Assembly: GCA_037349315.1 (NCBI GenBank)
Contig: JBAIAC010000027.1
Location: 12,901,501-12,965,500 of the forward strand
DNA length: 64,000 nucleotides
Origin: Chelydra serpentina
Taxonomy: Eukaryota > Chordata > Testudines > Chelydridae
Reading direction: 5' to 3'
Shown: one piece after another, positions 1-11,762 of the stretch
Layout: each line of letters starts with the position of its first letter
Position numbering within the stretch: the first letter of the stretch is position 1
The notes under the pieces: model-generated
The model's database searches: none
What the model saw: only the letters and a program-made list of their open reading frames with translations
What the model was told of the DNA's origin: nothing
Translations under genes and position numbers: made by a program

Positions 1-50
1 CAATAGAAAGTCTCCTATTGATTTCAGTGGGCTTTGGATCAGGCCCTAAA
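1..50. repeat. Fragment of a short palindromic element (TATTGATTTCAGTGGG centre)
   Basis: CTATTGATTTCAGTGGG followed by GGATCAGGCCCTA resembles the centre and one arm of a short palindromic family that recurs at 2952, 35025 and 54600. It is cut by the window edge. Bases 51-143 show nothing recognisable. Confidence 0.4.
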
Positions 51-151
51 AGCACAGCTGCAAAGAGAAAAGTAATCCTTTGTCCCAATCCCCTGCTGTA
101 GGGACATGGTCTCATTGGAACCTACCCACTTCCAGCTGCAGCAGAGGGAGG

Positions 152-275
152 TAGGGTGACCAGATGCCCTGATTTTATAGGGACAGCCCCAATTTTTGGG
201 TCTTTTTCTTATATAGGCTCCTATTACCCCCCACCCCCTGTCCCGATTTTTCACACTTGCTGTCTGGTCACCCTA
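152..275. mobile_element. hAT-type MITE, TAGGGTGACCAG family, copy 1
   Basis: 124-bp element with terminal inverted repeats TAGGGTGACCAGA / TCTGGTCACCCTA and perfect 8-bp flanking duplications GAGGGAGG at 144-151 and 276-283. The 8-bp duplication is the hAT hallmark. The interior TTTTTCTTATATAGGC is shared with the copy at 6948. Non-autonomous, no coding capacity. Confidence 0.88.
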
Positions 276-283
276 GAGGGAGG

Positions 284-1120
284 GGGCAGAGCAGGAGTGG
301 TCACAGCTAGCCGATCCTCTACTACATCGATTGGGGCCATGCTGATTCATTATGCACATGATTCTGTACCTGGCGTGCACTTCTTAGGGGGGGTATGTAT
401 GGGTGTCTCCTCACTTTTGGAAGCCCACTGAGAGCATCATTTCCACCACAGGGATTCAGGTCTTCCACACCTACCCTTCTCAATCATCCTTTTTATCTCC
501 CTTGCCGCTTTTTCATTAATTGTAAGCCTCCAGTGCTCATACCTGTTGGTCTAATAACCTCGTTTGTTTTACTACCACCCTGGGCCGGTCTCTGAACTTG
601 CCAGTGGTCTATTTACCAGTGCCCTGAGCTGTGCCCATTTTGTTCCACCTCCATCTCTTCAAAATTAAAAAACAAAACTGTGAGAGATTAGGTAATTTGC
701 TACAATATACAGTTGTTAACATTTCATTTCACCCCATGCATCAATTACCAGCAAAACTATTTCTGTATTGCAAACTGGGAGAAAGACAGCCGCAAGATCT
801 GAAAGCTGCACTTGGTAAGTTGTGCACAAGTCGTGATTCTGAATGCTTCTATCAATTATAAGTGTAGCGGTACTTATTAACGGTGGTCAGCAAGCATTTC
901 TCCTTGGCACATACATTTCATAGTGAGAGTAGAATGGGGCATCGGGGCTATTATCTGATTGATTCAAGCTGATAAAACAACAGGTCATGCCTCCAGAACA
1001 GGTTACAATTCACCCCCTCATAGGCATTCATAATGGATTGTGTCAGTGGACACATCACTAGTACGGCTGGTCCTCACTCACTGCTTATTCATGTAGATGG
1101 GCAATTCAAGGTTTTCCACT
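284..1120. other. Unclassified intergenic DNA
   Basis: No gene, RNA or clear repeat recognised. The short open frames here are not conserved-looking and have no coding signature. Confidence 0.5.
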
Positions 1121-1224
1121 AGGGGCTAGTCTACACTTACCCGCTGCGTCGCAGACGTCTGATCGATCTTCTGGGTTCGATTTATCGTGTCTTGTCTAGA
1201 CGCGATAAATCGAACCAGGAGGTG
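1121..1224. mobile_element. Truncated foldback MITE (GATAAATCGA hairpin family)
   Basis: Begins with GGCTAGTCTACACTTACCCGC and contains an inverted pair GGGTTCGATTTATCG / CGATAAATCGAACC around 1173-1216 that would form a strong hairpin. The same hairpin occurs in the copies at 5020-5060, 15520-15560 and 42680-42725. Only one terminal half remains. Confidence 0.7.
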
Positions 1225-2004
1225 CTTTTTTTTGGCATCTCAGAGGTGGCAATACTAGGCTGCACTTTAGATCCCTTTTAGCCCTTCTTGAGTACATCTT
1301 TGGGGACAGGTTACGCTATTTTCACCCCTTTCTCAGGTGAAGCACATGGTTCTGCCAATCTTAGATTTAGTCTCAGGCCTGCAGCCCCCTGCTCATCAAG
1401 AGTCTTTAAGATCTTGTCCTCTGGAAGCCTGCAACAGCAGCTGATTAAAATGACTCAAGAACAGTTTCTTTAAAACAAAGCATTATTTCTTCACTCAGAG
1501 GGTACATAGCTCTATATAGCATGCAGAGCAAAGGATAAAAACAATAAGAGGCCTTTATGCTTTGACTATGAGACCACTCATATACTTACGTGCTTTGTGA
1601 GAGTGGGACCAGATTGCTCAGCAAATTGCAGGATCAAGCCATGATATAGTAGATGAATTAAAAGTGTGGTTTACTTTAAATTATCATATGAAGCATAAGT
1701 GCTGTGGTAACATAAGATGGAGTGCAGAGGGATGTGTAACGGTGATTATACGTGTACTCTGAACTTCGAATGGTCTCAGAAAAGTGGGTTATGCACTCCA
1801 TTTTTTCCTCACTATTCTTAGCCCACCATAAAATTAAAAAAACTAAACACAACCCACAGTCTGGCACTCACAAGAAAGCGAGCTACCTTGTTGGCTCCAG
1901 AGCAGCAGTTAATTAGCTAAAACTGTTCAGCAGAGCTGCGCTGCCGGATAAATCTGGCAAACAGAGAAATAAAAATGGGCCAGAGCTGGTCAGTTCTGAT
2001 CTGA
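1225..2004. other. Unclassified intergenic DNA
   Basis: AT-rich sequence with no recognisable gene. The stretch at 1370-1450 (GCAGCCCCCTGCTCATC) has a vaguely LTR-like composition but no ends. Confidence 0.45.
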
Positions 2005-2300
2005 ATGATTATTTATTTATTGTAGATGCTGTCAAGGGAGGATGGTCTCTGACCCTAGGAGCTGACAGTCTAAGGACAGATACACACAAATGGAGAGAGA
2101 CAGACTAGGGAATGGGGAAACAGCAGACTACTTACATGCAAGTCCACTCAATTCACTGTAGCTAGCATGATGGCCAAAGTGGGTATTTAAGATGGAACTA
2201 AAGGAGGGTTAGATATGGGCTTTGTGGATGAGCTCAAAGAGGTTGTACCATGCACATGGAGGAAGGTGGAACAGTTTCAGATCCAGTATCCAACTACTGA
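2005..2300 (+). repeat. Old copy of a long sauropsid interspersed repeat
   Basis: Contains ...GATGGTCTCTGACCCTAGGAGCTGACAGTCTAAG... (described in parts) and a downstream block GGGCTTTGTGGATGAGCTC with CATGGAGGAAGGTG. The second block matches, as reverse complement, the block at 44640-44850. Class uncertain; it is linked to the MIR-like SINE family in other copies. Confidence 0.45.
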
Positions 2301-2773
2301 CAGGAAGTGGTTTTAAAAAAAGATCCCACTGTGAAGGGACTTTTGTCCCACTTCTTTATCTCACTCATATTTCACACATCTAGCGAGGGCATGCTTGACA
2401 CTGAACAGCCTGGAACTGTGTGTACACGAAGTAACTTCACACACACGCACCTAGATTCTGGGTGCTGGTCAAGGAACAACAATGGAACACACAGTATCGC
2501 AAAGGAACACAGATAACCAGATGATATGGACACACACATTACAGGACTCAGACACACTAAATAAGCTGGGTGTGTGTGAAGAAAAGTAAACCAAACATCT
2601 CCATATTCAAATACCTGCATCTTGTGGAAGTTTCAATGCATATTAAAGTCAATTTCACATGCCCAAGGATGGAACAGTAACAGTGAAATTAAAATACACT
2701 CTTCTTGCCAAAACACAATTCCCCTCAAACAAAACAACCTCTGTGGAGTTTTGTTTGGATTTTTAAAAATAAT

Positions 2774-2778
<5 letters not shown>
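2301..2778. other. Unclassified intergenic DNA
   Basis: Short ACAC-rich patches (2430-2450, 2530-2545), otherwise nothing recognisable. Confidence 0.45.

Positions 2779-2810
<32 letters not shown>
2779..2810. repeat. (AC)16 microsatellite
   Basis: Thirty-two bases of uninterrupted AC dinucleotides; the longest perfect dinucleotide array in the window and likely polymorphic. Confidence 0.97.
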
Positions 2811-2812
<2 letters not shown>

Positions 2813-2951
2813 TGCCATTTAAATTCCTACTAACGCTGCAGTAAGCAGTTTAGTCCAGCCAGGAACAGAAGCAGGAGCAGCCGGTTCTAAGGATCTGCAA
2901 GGAGATCTGTACTTAAGGTAGATAACTTCTTCAATACCTTGCTAAATCAGA

Positions 2952-3030
2952 ATGAAAGGACCCAATTTTATTCTCCTTGGCGTCAATGTCAAAACTCCCA
3001 CTGACTACAATGGTTCAGGAGTAGGCTTTA
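2952..3030. repeat. Palindromic-family fragment with CCACTGACTACAATGG centre
   Basis: Contains ACTCCCACTGACTACAATGG, a variant of CTCCCATTGACTTCAATGG seen at 54740. Decayed copy of the short palindromic families listed elsewhere. Confidence 0.4.
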
Positions 3031-3218
3031 ATTTCACTAATTCCCTAGCATGGATATCAATGAAGGCAGATGATTACATTTCCCTACTACTTGCTTGTAT
3101 CAATAATTATTTTTTTATAAGTCTTACTTCTGAGTTCAAAACTCACTTTTTTTTTTCCTTATTAATTTTTGCAGGGAGCTCAGCATCTCAAAGATAAGTA
3201 TTATTATTTTTATCCTTA

Positions 3219-3350
3219 CTAGAGTTGGGCAAAACTTTTTGACAGAAACTTTTTTCAAATAAAATATGCAGGTCAACCAAAACATTTAACAAATGTGTGT
3301 CAAATTGGCCAAATTGTTTACACCCAAAAATTAAAAAATAAAAATACAAC
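3219..3350. repeat. AT-rich AGAG(C)TTGGGCAAAA repeat fragment
   Basis: AGAGTTGGGCAAAACTTTTT followed by TTTTTTCAAAT resembles the end of the repeat at 15991-16259 (AGAGCTGGTTGAAAATTTTCC). Probably the same decayed palindromic family. The bases that follow to 3968 show nothing identifiable. Confidence 0.4.
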
Positions 3351-3968
3351 CAATCAACAGCTCTCATCCCTTCCTTGTTAATAAGCCTACTTTCTTGCTA
3401 GTTCTTTTTCTCGCTTGATCTATTTATAAATATCCTTCTTGCTCCCTTTACCTCATGTGAAGTTTCCATTTCAAGGCAGGTGAAAGTATAATTTAGTACT
3501 GAGAAAACTTCTAGCATTTTGCACATTTGTTGGCTCAAAATTTCCAGATTATTTTAGGTTCCTATTTCTTCAGGTGTTGAAAATTTGTACAGTAATTCAT
3601 ACACTTTTCCTACTTGACCTGTCCTTTAAAAATATCACACACACAGGTTTGTCATCTCTAGAATTCAATTGCTCAGCTTTCTCCTTATGTCAGAATGCAA
3701 AGAGGTTGATTTTCTAGGGGAGTTATTCACCATAAGAATTTATCCTGATGTGCTGCTCACCAGCTGATGCAGAACAGAAAAATACTGCTTCACACTTGGA
3801 GAGTTAGTGATAAGTATGAGACAGATCTGATGAGTGATGGCATGAAGAAGCACAGCTCCTGGCAAACTTGATCATTCTTGGGAGGCTGGCAGACTTGGGA
3901 ATAGGAGCAGCATTGAAGAGGCTATCGATTGACTGTGGGATGAAGTGAACGTTTGCATCTATTGGAAT
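3351..3968. other. Unclassified intergenic DNA
   Basis: AT-rich; no gene or named repeat recognised. Confidence 0.5.
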
Positions 3969-3976
3969 GACCCAAG

Positions 3977-4207
3977 CAGGGGCGGCGCCAGCTTTTTTGC
4001 CACCCTAGGCGGTGGCGGCGGGAGAGGCTGCCGCCGAAGTGCCACCAAGGACCCTGGAGTCCAAAGAAGCGGCCGCCGAGGACCCCGGCGTCTGAAGAAG
4101 CGGCATCCGAAGTGCCGCCGAGGACCCCAGCGGCCAAAATGCCCCCCCTCCAAATCCGGGCGCCCTAGGCGACCGCCTAGGGTCGCCTAATGGTAGCGCC
4201 GGCCCTG
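3977..4207. mobile_element. GC-rich hAT MITE (CAGGGGCGGCGCCAG ends)
   Basis: 231-bp element flanked by a perfect 8-bp duplication GACCCAAG (3969-3976 and 4208-4215). Ends CAGGGGCGGCGCCAG and GGTAGCGCCGGCCCTG are imperfect inverted repeats. The interior contains diverged repeats of CCGAAGTGCCGCCGAGGACCC and a local palindrome GCGCCCTAGGCGACCGCCTAGGG (in parts) at about 4159-4181. Overlapping open frames on both strands reflect base composition, not genes. Confidence 0.9.
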
Positions 4208-4215
4208 GACCCAAG

Positions 4216-4823
4216 TAGGTTTATCCTGTCAAGAATACCCTATGTGATTGGCCCACTGTGAACCAGACAGATCTAACATTTCATGCCAGAAATCTCAGCC
4301 ACACTGTGTCACACTGAATGTTGTGTATAAGGTTTGCCCTACAGAGGCTCATGAATGTGAAATACTGGTTTCTATACTAAAGAATAACAGAACTAATGCA
4401 TCTCATTTCTTTCAGTGGTTTAGAACATCATATTTTATTTGACCATGAATTACTATAACAGAGTTCTCTGCCCAAAACTGCACATTTTTAATCTTCAGCT
4501 AGAATTGAGATTAGCTTTGTCCCAAAAGTAATTAAGTTTCCATATTTGTCCTGATAATTACTTGGAAGTAATTCCAGAGGGAGGGGGTGACATGCAGTTG
4601 CACCCAATTCCATAACGTTGTGGTTTTTAGTTTTGTGAACTCAAATGGCTCTAACTGAATTAAGAGCTGGTAAAAGTAGCCACACTGCCCTTTACATTGA
4701 AGTCTTTTTTATAGCCACAGATCAGGTCCACCTGCAGACAGTGGCAATGAAAATTTCCCCCTCCCAGCCTATCACACCAGAAAACACAATGATCCAGAGG
4801 GACCTGAGATAACATCCGTGCCT
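4216..4823. other. Unclassified intergenic DNA
   Basis: Nothing recognisable; ordinary AT-rich vertebrate sequence. Confidence 0.5.
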
Positions 4824-5113
4824 TAGGCTGGGTCTACACTAACCCCCCCTATCGAACTAAGATACGCAACTTCAGCTACGTTAATAACGTAGCTGAAGTC
4901 GAAGTACCTTAGTTTGAACTTACCTGTGGTCCAGACGCGGCGCGCAGGCTCCCCCGTCGACTCCGCCTACTCCACTCATCGAGCTGGATTACCAGCGTCG
5001 ACGGCGGAGCACTTCCTGGTTCGATTTATCGCGTCTTGACAAGACGCGATAAATCGAACCCAGAACATAGATCCCGCACCTCCGACGCGACGGGTAAGTA
5101 TAGACATACCCTA
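4824..5113. mobile_element. Near-complete foldback MITE (TAGGCTGGGTCTACACTA ends)
   Basis: Ends TAGGCTGGGTCTACACTA and GTATAGACATACCCTA are inverted, bounded by TA. Two internal hairpins are visible: TTCAGCTACGTTAATAACGT with its complement (about 4870-4899) and GGTTCGATTTATCGCGTCTT with a perfect complement (5019-5060). This is the fullest copy of a family with fragments at 1121, 15335 and 42676. Family assignment (Tc1/mariner-like from TA, or other) is unsure. Confidence 0.75.
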
Positions 5114-6947
5114 AGACTTTCTGCTGAGAAAGCCTCCATGTGTGCCAGCTCTGATACAGGCAACTATCCCCCAACAACTCATTGACACAGGTCACTGAGC
5201 AGGGGAGCAGCTGGTAATATTGGACTGTGGGACTGAGTAAGGGCCGAGAGCTTGGCAAGATGTAGTCCTTATTCATTCATACTCTCGCTAATTTAGATTT
5301 GAAATGGCAGTACTTTCAGGAAGATTTAGGGCTTTTATTACATTTATGACAACCGTACCAAAAAGTGTTTATACATAATGAGCACATTCCCATAAAGAAT
5401 GCCCTTTGATACAATATGTTCTAACTAAAAATCAGTAATATAATAAAGCTCTGTTGCTTTTTCACCTTGCAAGCTACAAGAGGCAATAGTTTATGTCCAA
5501 ATAGGTTTTTAATCAGGAAGGACATAACCTTGTGAGGCCATTAAACATTACCCACCCCATTTGCTACATGAAAATAAAAAGGGGGACGATGAGAAGAGAA
5601 ATCTGTGAGTTTGTCTTCATTGTGCATTTCCCCTTGCAGAAAACAAGAACATTATTAGACGAATGAACTCATTGTGCAGCAAAGATGAAGCCCAAGGATT
5701 AAGTCAAGGTGAATTCCATGCAGACTACCCAGTATTCACTCCAGCCCACTCATCTCTCCACTTATTACAGTAGTTGCTTTTTCTCCCTGCAAGATCTGAA
5801 TGAAGGTTTAAGTGAAGTGGATCACAAAAGGTGATGTGGATCACACAAGTGTAGTGTAGTGGATCACAAAAGGTAAGAAACTGAAACGGTAAAAACAGAC
5901 TATACAAAAAGGTAAGGGGAAAGAGGGAGGGAACCCAAACAACTAGACTGCCAATAAAATAGTGACCAGCCCTCTCTTTGAAAGGGATCTAATTGCAAAA
6001 AGCTAATGAACAACTGAAGATGGGTGATTCTGAAAAGGTGCAGAGGTTAAGCACACCGCTACCTGACATTCTTTAATCTGCAAAACTGGGTAGGCGGTCT
6101 CATGACAACACTTTTTCTATGGCAATTCCTGTACTTCTCGCTTTCATTCAGGCCAGAAAAACCTGCAAGACCAGCCTCTTGGGGTATTTCAGAACTTCAG
6201 GCCAGAACCAAGAATTAGAGAGGCAGAGAAAAGATGATGTCAGGGAAGTTATCAGAACTGCTTACCAAAGAGAGACTCACTCCCAGATTTCACACAGGAT
6301 TACGAAGGGATTGAGCATGGCTTTTCTTCCCTAAGTGAGAGCTGGAGCATGCCCAAGATCAAATTAAGTCCATAGAAAAAGCTCCCATTGACTCCAAAGC
6401 CCCGAGTTCCCCCATGACCCGTAGGAGTCACTCCGAAGATTGTTACTGGGAAGGATCATAGCTATTATCTCATACAGCAGACTTCATAAAGGATGGAGAC
6501 CCGGTAACAACAACAAAACAATCTCCATCTTTGCAAGGGAACAATAAGCTTATGAAACAGACACACCCAATATACAAGAGAAGGTTAGAGCTAAGCTGAC
6601 AGCAGAGATCAAGAGTTGTATTTTACAAGGTTCATACGTGAAAAACGTTAAGTGGGAAGCACAAGAGAGGAAAGACCCAGTATCAATGGGGTCTCCAGTC
6701 TAATGAAATACGTGAGCCACTCCTGACCGTTCGACTTGGGTAGACCAGTAAGAGTGCAGAAAATGTGAAAGCAAAAAACAGCTGGTGTCCATGCTACTCT
6801 TTTGTGGATAAAATATTTCTGTCTCCACTGCTGACAATTGGGTTCTTTTCATGAGTGCTAGAGTGAGATAAAAGTAGTGCTACTAAACGTGTCTGTGATA
6901 AGGGTTTTTAAAAAGTGGTTTAAAAAATGTCACATCTGTGGCTGTAC
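5114..6947. other. Unclassified intergenic DNA with a short minisatellite
   Basis: Around 5815-5876 a unit GTGGATCACAAAAGGT(G/A) occurs about three times with one degenerate copy. Otherwise no gene or named repeat is seen. Confidence 0.5.
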
Positions 6948-7070
6948 TAGGGTGACCAGATGTCCCGATTTTATAGGGACAGTCCTGATGTTGGGGTCTT
7001 TTTCTTATATAGGCTCCTATTACCCCCCACCCCCCTCCCAATTTTTCACCTTTGTTCCCTGGTCACCCTG
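6948..7070. mobile_element. hAT-type MITE, TAGGGTGACCAG family, copy 2
   Basis: Same ends and interior as the copy at 152 (TGTCCCGATTTTATAGGGAC, TTTTTCTTATATAGGCTCC). The 3' terminal base is changed (CACCCTG), and the flanking 8-bp duplication is no longer perfect (only GTAC/TAC shared), suggesting an older or altered insertion. Confidence 0.82.
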
Positions 7071-7562
7071 TACTGCATCAATTAAACCAATATTTGGGTT
7101 TGGAAAACTTGTCTAAATCCACTTATTATGCTATAGCCTTTTCTGAGCAGTCAAGGAGGATTTTGTTTTTGTTTTCAACTTACTAGATAGCAAGGTGCAA
7201 TGGTTTGGAGTTCCCTCTCAGCCTATTGTGAGGTCCATAGCACTGAGGTAGCAATCTAACATGGTGCTTCCCAACCGGTAAGTAGCAGCAACCAAGCTCA
7301 AGCATACAAAAGTCAGAGGACAAATGGAACTGACAAGACTGATTTGCCATACGCTCCAAACCCACTGCACAATCCCCTATAAATCACACGCGCACTGTTG
7401 TGCCACTGAAAGTAGCAATGGGCCTGATTTTCAGGATGGCTGACTAATAGGAGTCAACCGGAGTTGTGGGTGCTCAGTATATCTGAGAAATCAAGCTGAG
7501 TGGGCCCTACTTGCCAACCAAAATACAACTGCCTCTGAGTTAGGCACATCCCCTCTTAACCA
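7071..7562. other. Unclassified intergenic DNA
   Basis: No recognisable feature. Confidence 0.5.
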
Positions 7563-7775
7563 GCGTGGCCTAATGGGCAGAGCCCTAGATTGGGACTCAG
7601 GACACCTGGGTTCTATTTCTGGCTCTGCCCTTGGCTAGCTGACGATTTTGGGCAGGTCACACCACTGCTCAGTACCGCTCTGTAAAATGAGGATGATAAT
7701 ACTGACCTACTTTGTAAAGCACTTTGAGATCTATGGAGGAACACTCCATAAGAGCTAAGCATGACTATTATTACT
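7563..7775 (+). mobile_element. Full-length tRNA-derived MIR-like SINE
   Basis: Head has a pol III A-box-like TGGCCTAATGGG and a B-box-like GGGTTCTATTTC. The body reads GGCTCTGCCCTTGGCTAGCTG and the tail TGTAAAATGAGGATGATAAT with AAAGCACTTTGAGATCTATG. This is the sauropsid version of a CORE/MIR SINE. It is the most complete copy here; reverse or partial copies occur at 11862, 26372, 38730, 44290, 44855, 46100, 48236, 49082, 51536 and 55441. Confidence 0.82.
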
Positions 7776-9285
7776 GCCAGAGACAGCCTTACTGGCTTAG
7801 ACTGCTCTGTATTTTGCCCAAATCGGTGTCCTTCCCTCCCACATTAATTCTTACTCTCTCTCTCTCTCTCTGTTGTTGCAGTGTCTCATTGTCCTGCCTA
7901 ATTTTTCTGCTCCTTGCTCTCCCCTTTTACTTCTATATTACCCATATGTCCTCTTTAACCTCCCACCTCTAACATATTAAAGTTCTCTTTCTAACAGACT
8001 GTGTTGAACAACAGTGTTTTCTGTATTAATGTCTTTGACAACCCTTATTTGTTAGTCCTACTTCTCATGTAAGGGAATTCACACGGGATAAACGACCCTG
8101 CGGGAGCCCAACACGAGTCACATGGACACAAATATTTCACATCGCTGCTCATCGTGCTAATAAAAACTCACAGCTACGAGTTGGAGTTGTACAACTGGTT
8201 TAGAAATTGGTCAGCCTGTGACAAGCAAATAAACCAGGTGTCGACTGGTTGTTACAACCCCATCCCTGGACCTCCTGTTCTTATGGCTAATAGACATTAA
8301 CTCTCCAAAGCAGCGGTTGTATCTTTGTGTAGCATCCAGCACAAAATGGCTCTGATCGAGATCAGGGCATTTGCATGCAGCTCTGTTAGAAACGCTTAAT
8401 AGAAAGCAAAGCAAACTTGAATGATTTCTTTAAATCCACTGGGGTGGGAGGGATGGACAGCTGTTTAGGTAGGGGCCAAGAGGGAGATTGTGGGCAGTTG
8501 GGGGATGGGTATACCGCCACGGTTCAAAGTGGAACAGAAAAAGAAAGGAGCTTATTATTGACCTCTCTCAGATTTCAGCTCTTACACTTACACACAGACA
8601 CACGTCTAAATCCTCTGGCTGAGTTCTCTCATCTGTCAAAGTGGGGACAATAATATAGTGGTTACCATTAACTACTGGCCATAAAAGTATTACAGTTTCC
8701 CCCTTGAAATGGCCAAAAAAAACCCAAACAACCCATAAGTTATTACAGTTTCCCCTTATCTTTATAATATGAATTAACTTCAGTATTTCAAGTAGCATTT
8801 ACCAACAGCTATCATTCCATGGCAACTCGGACACTGCAGTCATTCCAGTCTGCCTAGAGGAGGATGCTAACTTTGAGCCAGTGATGACATTTTAATGTTA
8901 ATAACTATATTTAACCTACCTCAAAGAGCTGTGAAGATCATTTCATTCTTGTTATGCCCGTTTGGATTGACAGAAGTGTAAGTGAAAACAGAACCTGGCC
9001 CTTTCAGAGCTTTACGGTGTGTGACGCAGAAATCACATGCTTTCCAAAAAGGGTGTCCATTACTGCATCAGTGCAAGGCCTGTTAACATGGGACCATATT
9101 ATTGCTAGTCCTATTGATATGCACAGGTTCCCAGCAACCAGGAGGTCGTTACAAGGGAAAGCAGAATGTGAATCAATCAATCTTTTGGAGGGAAAAACAA
9201 CAATAAACACTGAGCTTCCAGAATGCCAGTGCTATGTTAAATCTTAATTTAAACAAGACTTTCATCAGTACCAGTCAGCTCAGAA
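7776..9285. other. Intergenic DNA with (CT)n and a SINE tail scrap
   Basis: A (CT)9 run lies at 7854-7871. At about 8600-8655, CTCTCATCTGTCAAAGTGGGGAC is a likely SINE tail remnant. TTACAGTTTCCCC occurs twice, near 8690 and 8741. No gene seen. Confidence 0.5.
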
Positions 9286-9490
9286 TCAGTTAGAGATGGA
9301 AGAAATCTATTGGGTCATCTTGTCCATTACCCTGCAGAACTGTTTTCAACAGCAATCTAACTGTTTTGCTTCAGGCACATGACTTAAGCAATAATGCTTC
9401 TACTACTTCCCTGGGCTGATTATATCTTAAAAACTAAGTTTTCAAATAAATGCAATTTATGCCTAGAAACATTCATCTTTACCTTTTGAA
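9286..9490 (+). mobile_element. Old CR1/L3 LINE 3' fragment
   Basis: AGAGATGGAAGAAATCTATTGGGTCATCTTGTCCATTACC (in parts) followed by CTTCTACTACTTCCCTGGGCT and a decayed continuation matches the order of motifs in CR1-type 3' regions. Highly diverged, no frame. Confidence 0.55.
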
Positions 9491-11571
9491 CTCATAGACT
9501 CCTAGATAGAACAAAATGGATACAGTTTCTTTTAAAGTTGTATGGACCCCATTCTCAATTAGAATTCTGGTCTCTTGGAGAAACACAAAAGCAAAGTTAC
9601 TTCAATAAAACAAGAGTTGCAGATCTTAAAAAGGTTGGAACCCCATTAAATACACACGATGCAAGTTCACTTGAACTCAGTCCTTTTTCTTAGATTCTGA
9701 TCTACTTGGGTTTTGGGTGGGTTTGTTTTGTTTTCGGTGTATTTCCCATAGGATGGGCCATTGCGGTTTTCCTTTGATATCTGCCTTTTCTGGAAACCCA
9801 GAGGAAATTATAAGAATAGCCTAATACAGATGAAAAAGTAATGAATAGGTGGCAAAACTGAAAATTGTGTATATGTATATTATATTAACAACAGAGAAAT
9901 ATAGCTTCCAGGAAACTTCAGAGTAATTGTCGCAAAAATAAATCACAAGCAAATACTATTAGTGTTGCAGGAATTAGTGTTGCCCTTTAATGTAATTTTT
10001 ACTGATGGGTTCCTAATTTATTTTTAAGTACAATATAATTAGTAGCCTGTGTAGCAATTTAGGTAAAAAAAAAATCAGAAGCTATGTAGGTCAAAAATCA
10101 AAGTTGCTTTCCTTTTTAAAACAAAAACAACTCCTAGAGGATTCTAAAGGTTGCTTTCCCAGTAACAGCTGATTACTAGTAACACAAAACCTTAATTGCT
10201 AGTTGAAATTGCAGGTTTTTATTAACATATTAGTTGGGTACAGAGAAAGAAAAAAAGAAAACAAAATCAAAAACAAAAAACTGTCTCCATTTTTATTCCT
10301 TGCATTTTTAGCAATTCTTAATCCAATGTGCTCTTTGACTGTTTTGACATTATGTCAGGAATGGAATATAAAAAGAGAGACATTAAGTAGAAGAAAGTTA
10401 CCTCTATCATTTCAGTGGTCAAACAGATTTTAGCTGAAAACATGTATCCAAGGGCAGATTAAGGACAAATTTGTGAACCCAAAAGAAGCCCTATGCCCAC
10501 CAATACCTTACCGGCGGCAAGGGAACAGGTACAACTTGCCTGAGGCACAGATCCAGTAATAGATTGCCTCTATTGTTTGCTTGTGTGGTTATAGCATTTA
10601 GGCAGCAGCCATGCCTATGAATGATTCTGACAGAGAGAACATGAACTTTCTGGCAATATACTCAGCTTCTAAAAAACTGCTTCACAATTAATAACAAGCA
10701 GTTTCTTCAAGATCTAATACCTATACCTTCATACAAAAATATAAGTAGCAAGACCACAATTATGTATCTAATTAGCACCACCACCAGTATAATTTGCCTC
10801 ATCCACAGCAGAAAATGGTGATCTAAATTGTTTCAGTAACCTAAATGTAAGAATACTTTTAAGTGATGATGAATAGATTTTTAAAGTTTCTATAAAGGTA
10901 TATTAGAGGCAGATGAAGATATAAGGTTATGAACAACGTTAAGCGCTAGTCACTAGATGTGTTCTCAAACAGAAAACAATATTATTTCAGGCTTTGCTTA
11001 GTCTCTTATTTAAGAGGATATATAGATTAACAGCTTCTTCCTTATTCATAAGCAAAGTCACTTGGGTCCCATGTAACAAACGCTTATCCAGATATTTTTA
11101 AAAGAATGTAGATGTTCTAAACACATGAAACCTCCTCTCCAGAGAGGGAAGAATCCCTTATGGGTGAGAAAGACATTTAGATAACTTTCTTCATTAGAGC
11201 TCCTAAAATATTTATCCTTTATAGTCAGAGGAATATGCATATGACGTATTATAATAAATTATTACACACACTCTGGATACAGATCATTAAGAATTTATGT
11301 TTCTCCCGGTGGACGAAAAAACAACAACCCACAAAGAAAGATAGGATTTTTAAATTGTTACTTGTTCTGTGCATGTAAACAGTAAATTAGATTGGCTGTA
11401 TTTATGTACATTTTCATATCTCATATATTGCCCTAGATTTCTGAAAGGAATTATCCAAACTATAACCCTCTCCCCCAGCAAGGGGGAAAGGAAGGTAAAG
11501 AAAAAATGAGTGCTAGTGGTCACAGTACATTTCATTCATGTGGAAAAACTCACCCCCTTACTTAGTATTTG
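9491..11571. other. Unclassified AT-rich intergenic DNA
   Basis: About 2 kb without a recognisable gene. AAGGGCAGATTAAGGACAAATTTGTG at 10451 resembles one end of a turtle MITE, but no partner end is found. Confidence 0.45.
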
Positions 11572-11650
11572 TATGACTGTAGTGCCTAGGAGCCCCGGTC
11601 AAGGGTAAGGACACTATTGTGCTAGGGGGCTGCATAGATAAAGAACAAAA
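11572..11650. repeat. Fragment of a long interspersed repeat (CACTATTGTGCTAGGGGGCTG)
   Basis: AGTGCCTAGGAGCCCCGGTCA followed by a TTGTGCTAGGG block resembles 46100-46160 (TTGCACTAGGTGCTGTACATG). Same family, short scrap. Confidence 0.5.
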
Positions 11651-11762
11651 AGCGTATCTGTCACAGCATCCCCCAATTGAGCGAGGGCTCTTTTCAACAT
11701 ACATGTATGTGGGAATGTGCTTCACTCTATTTATCTAGCTTTGTAGGTGTTCATACTGCACT

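Noticed and set aside
7563..7640. Functional tRNA gene
   Set aside because: A-box-like and B-box-like motifs are present, but the sequence continues into a SINE body and does not form a tRNA cloverleaf with an acceptor stem.
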